DNA from: UBA2334 sp964396895
GTDB lineage: Bacteria > Pseudomonadota > Gammaproteobacteria > Burkholderiales > Burkholderiaceae_C
Reading direction: 5' to 3'
Assembly: GCA_964396895.1 (NCBI GenBank)
Contig: CAYNGJ010000012.1
Location: 60,528-124,527, forward strand
Length of the DNA stretch: 64,000 nucleotides
A model generated the notes under the pieces. That model worked only from the letters and a program-made list of their open reading frames with translations, did not search any database and was not told the origin of the DNA. How positions within the stretch are numbered: the first letter of the stretch is position 1; every line of letters starts with the position of its first letter. A program made the position numbers and the translations under genes. Of the stretch, positions 61,952 through 64,000 are shown piece after piece.

Positions 61952-63754
61952 TCAGAACGATTCAAGTGCCAACTCGGTGACACTGCCAGCGCCGTCCACG
62001 ATGGCATCGCGCACGCCGGGTGCGCGGGCCAGGATGTGATCGGCATAGAAACGCGCCGTGGTGATCTTGGCCTGCATGAAGGCAGGGCCGAAGTCTGCGC
62101 AGTCGCCACTGGCCAATGCTGCCTCGGCCACCAGCAGCGAGCGGGCCAGCTGCCAGCCCGCCATCAGGTTGCCGGCCAGCATCAGGTAGGGCACGCTGCC
62201 TGCAAAGGCGGCGTTGGGGTTGGCCCGGGTGTTGGCAGCGATGAACTCCACCACGTCCACAAACGCCAGGCGGGCGGCCTTGAGCTTTTTGGCCACGGCA
62301 GCGGCTTGCGCGCCGCCTTGGGCCAGCAGCTCGGCCTCGGTGGCCTCCACTTGGGCGGCAATGCCCTTGGCCGTTTGGCCACCGTCGCGGGCTGTTTTGC
62401 GGCCCACCAGGTCGTTGGCCTGGATGGCGGTGGTGCCTTCGTAGATGGTCAAAATTTTGGCGTCGCGGTAGTGCTGGGCCGCGCCGGTTTCTTCAATGAA
62501 GCCCATGCCGCCGTGCACTTGCACGCCCATGCTGGTGACTTCCAGGCTTTGCTCGGTGCTGTAGCCCTTGACCAGCGGCACCATGAACTCGTAAAACGCC
62601 GCGTTTTGCTTGCGGGTGTCGGCATCGGGGTGGCAATGGGCTGCGTCGTAAGCGGCTGCGGCGGTCAGCGCCATGGCGCGACAGCCCTCGGTGCTGGCGC
62701 GCATGGTCATGAGCATGCGCTTGACGTCAGGGTGGTGAATGATGGGCGCGCTGGCGGCAATGGAGCCATCCACCGGGCGGCTTTGCACGCGGTCTTTGGC
62801 AAAGGCCACGGCCTGCTGGTAGGAACGCTCGGCAATGGCAATGCCTTGCACGCCCACGGCATAGCGGGCCGCGTTCATCATGATGAACATGTACTCCAAG
62901 CCACGGTTCTCCTGGCCCACCAGGTAGCCCACCGCACCACCGTGGTCGCCAAACTGCAGCACCGCCGTGGGGCTGGCCTTGATGCCCAGCTTGTGTTCAA
63001 TGCTGACGCAGAACACGTCGTTGCGCGTACCCAGCGCACCGCCCTCGCCCACCATGAATTTGGGCACCACGAACAGGCTGATGCCCTTCACGCCCTCGGG
63101 CGCACCGGGCACGCGGGCCAGCACCAGGTGGACGATGTTGTCCGCCATGTCGTGCTCACCGTAGGTGATGAAAATCTTGGTGCCAAACACCTTGTAGGTG
63201 CCGTCTGGCTGGGGCTCGGCACGGGTGCGCACCGCTGCCAGGTCAGAGCCCGCCTGGGGTTCGGTCAGGTTCATGGTGCCTGTCCACTCGCCGCTGACCA
63301 GCTTTTCCAGGTAAGTGGCTTTGAGGTCGTCTGAGCCTGCGGTCAGCAGCGCTTCAATGGCACCGTCGGTCAGCAGCGGGCACAGCGCAAAGCTCATGTT
63401 GGCGCTGTTGAGCATTTCGCCGCAGGCCGCGCCAATGGTCTTGGGCAGGCCTTGGCCACCAAAGTCCACCGGGTGCTGCAAGCCCTGCCAGCCGCCTTGG
63501 GCGTACTGCTTGAAGGCTTCTTTGAAGCCGGGCGTGGTGGTGACGACGGTGTCTTTCCAACTGCTGGGGTTTTTGTCGCCCTCCCAGTTCAGCGGGGCGA
63601 GCACGTCTTGGTTGAACTTGGCGCACTCTTCCAGCACGGCCTGAGCGGTCTCGTACCCCGCGTCCTCAAAACCAGGCAACTGGGCTACCTGCTCGATGTT
63701 GGCGAGGTGCTTGATGCCAAACAGCATGTCTTTGACGGGGGCGAGGTAGCTCAT
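61952..63754 (-). CDS. Acyl-CoA dehydrogenase, long form with C-terminal extension domain
   Basis: 600 residues, longer than classical 380-residue enzymes, matching the family that includes 3-methylmercaptopropionyl-CoA dehydrogenase (DmdC-like) and FadE-type proteins with an extra helical C-terminal domain. Features: MNLTEPQAGSDLAAVRTRAE, FITYGEHDMADN, GMGFIEETGAAQHYRDAKI and the catalytic glutamate in TIYEGTTAIQANDL. Oxidises acyl-CoA with electrons to ETF; the end of etfA lies just upstream on the same strand, consistent with that partnership. Substrate is not assigned. Confidence 0.92.
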   Translation of the reverse strand: MSYLAPVKDMLFGIKHLANIEQVAQLPGFEDAGYETAQAVLEECAKFNQDVLAPLNWEGDKNPSSWKDTVVTTTPGFKEAFKQYAQGGWQGLQHPVDFGGQGLPKTIGAACGEMLNSANMSFALCPLLTDGAIEALLTAGSDDLKATYLEKLVSGEWTGTMNLTEPQAGSDLAAVRTRAEPQPDGTYKVFGTKIFITYGEHDMADNIVHLVLARVPGAPEGVKGISLFVVPKFMVGEGGALGTRNDVFCVSIEHKLGIKASPTAVLQFGDHGGAVGYLVGQENRGLEYMFIMMNAARYAVGVQGIAIAERSYQQAVAFAKDRVQSRPVDGSIAASAPIIHHPDVKRMLMTMRASTEGCRAMALTAAAAYDAAHCHPDADTRKQNAAFYEFMVPLVKGYSTEQSLEVTSMGVQVHGGMGFIEETGAAQHYRDAKILTIYEGTTAIQANDLVGRKTARDGGQTAKGIAAQVEATEAELLAQGGAQAAAVAKKLKAARLAFVDVVEFIAANTRANPNAAFAGSVPYLMLAGNLMAGWQLARSLLVAEAALASGDCADFGPAFMQAKITTARFYADHILARAPGVRDAIVDGAGSVTELALESF

Positions 63755-63809
63755 GGGAATGTCTCCGGGCAGTGAAAGGAGCCTGCAACGGCTCTATAAA
63801 AAAATAAAT

Positions 63810-63857
63810 AGCAAACTATTCAATATAAATAAGCGATAAAAGCACTTTTTACTGAAT
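63810..63857. repeat. AT-rich intergenic repeat, best match to the copy at 7494
   Basis: Begins AGCAAACTATTCAAT and continues through AAGCGATAAAAGCAC to TTTTTACTGAAT; nearly identical to 7494-7540. Lies between the acyl-CoA dehydrogenase start and the etfA terminator. Confidence 0.7.
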
Positions 63858-63891
63858 ATTTAAACACAAGCACCCTGTGGATGCCAAGCAA

Positions 63892-63921
63892 AAAAAGGGC
63901 GCTCAGTACAGCGCCCTTTTT
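63892..63921. terminator. Terminator after etfA
   Basis: AAAAAGGGCGCT and AGCGCCCTTTTT form a perfect 12-bp stem with a 6-base loop. Confidence 0.9.
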
Positions 63922-63933
63922 GGCTTGGGCGTG

Positions 63934-64000
63934 TCACAGCGCCTGGGTCAACTCCGGCACGGCCACAAAGAGGTCAGCCACCAAGCCGTAGTCGGCCACG
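63934..64000 (-). CDS. etfA: Electron transfer flavoprotein alpha subunit, C-terminal fragment
   Basis: Only the last 21 residues are inside the window: VADYGLVADLFVAVPELTQAL. This is the conserved EtfA C-terminal helix. The gene enters from the right edge on the minus strand. EtfA with EtfB accepts electrons from acyl-CoA dehydrogenases such as the neighbour at 61952. Confidence 0.85.
   Translation of the reverse strand, partial: VADYGLVADLFVAVPELTQAL

Overview
The window reads as chromosomal DNA of a GC-rich betaproteobacterium, most likely order Burkholderiales, family Comamonadaceae. The reasons are gene content and order: dnaG-rpoD, grpE-dnaK-dnaJ, the rpsP-rimM-trmD cluster, a Bug-type solute receptor beside malonyl-CoA synthetase, a phasin, tandem cyanophycin synthetases, and a family of short AT-rich intergenic repeats containing AATAGC/GCTATT and AAGCG motifs. 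No species is claimed. No rRNA, tRNA, CRISPR array, prophage or insertion sequence was recognised.

Layout. 1-2.4 kb: the 5' part of a CcoI/FixI-like copper P-type ATPase, divergent from a universal stress protein, with an FNR-type site between them. 2.4-5.8 kb: malonate/acyl-CoA genes (matB, an enoyl-CoA hydratase, a Bug receptor). 5.8-8.5 kb: lgt, trmD, rimM and rpsP, with rplS absent from its usual place. 8.7-14.6 kb: GNAT and TM2 genes, an AEC transporter, a three-gene signalling cassette (polyamine-type binding protein, membrane diguanylate cyclase, small secreted Cys protein) and msrA. 14.7-17 kb: a LysR regulator divergent from glutaryl-CoA dehydrogenase. 17-24.8 kb: an NhaP2-like antiporter converging on a complete six-gene Mrp/Pha-type antiporter operon. 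24.8-31.2 kb: MFS, rmuC, 2-hydroxyacid dehydrogenase, FKBP, nitroreductase, thioesterase and histone-deacetylase-family genes. 31.4-36.8 kb: a phasin, a patatin lipoprotein, an iron-binding receptor, an SDR dehydrogenase behind a perfect 22-bp palindrome, and a soluble diguanylate cyclase. 36.9-47.6 kb: dnaG, rpoD, an aldo/keto reductase, an HxlR-type regulator, and grpE-dnaK-dnaJ with a heat-shock promoter. 47.7-51.5 kb: a beta-CASP nuclease, a lytic transglycosylase and an AlkC-like glycosylase. 51.5-59.4 kb: the cyanophycin locus. 59.5-60.9 kb: remnants of a type I restriction system flanking a UPF0149/SEC-C gene. 60.9-64 kb: a nitronate monooxygenase-like flavoprotein, an acyl-CoA dehydrogenase and the end of etfA.

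How the genes fit together. Storage and acyl-CoA metabolism dominate: phasin (polyhydroxyalkanoate), cyanophycin (nitrogen), glutaryl-CoA, malonyl-CoA and fatty acyl-CoA steps with their electron acceptor ETF. Two c-di-GMP synthases and two monovalent cation/proton antiporter systems add signalling and ion homeostasis. The least conventional parts are three. One is the binding protein/diguanylate cyclase/Cys-protein cassette. The second is the cyanophycin locus, where a synthetase with a degraded Mur-ligase half precedes a complete one, opposite an ABC half-transporter with an unusual N-terminal module and a DUF1854 partner. The third is the restriction-system scar around the UPF0149 gene.
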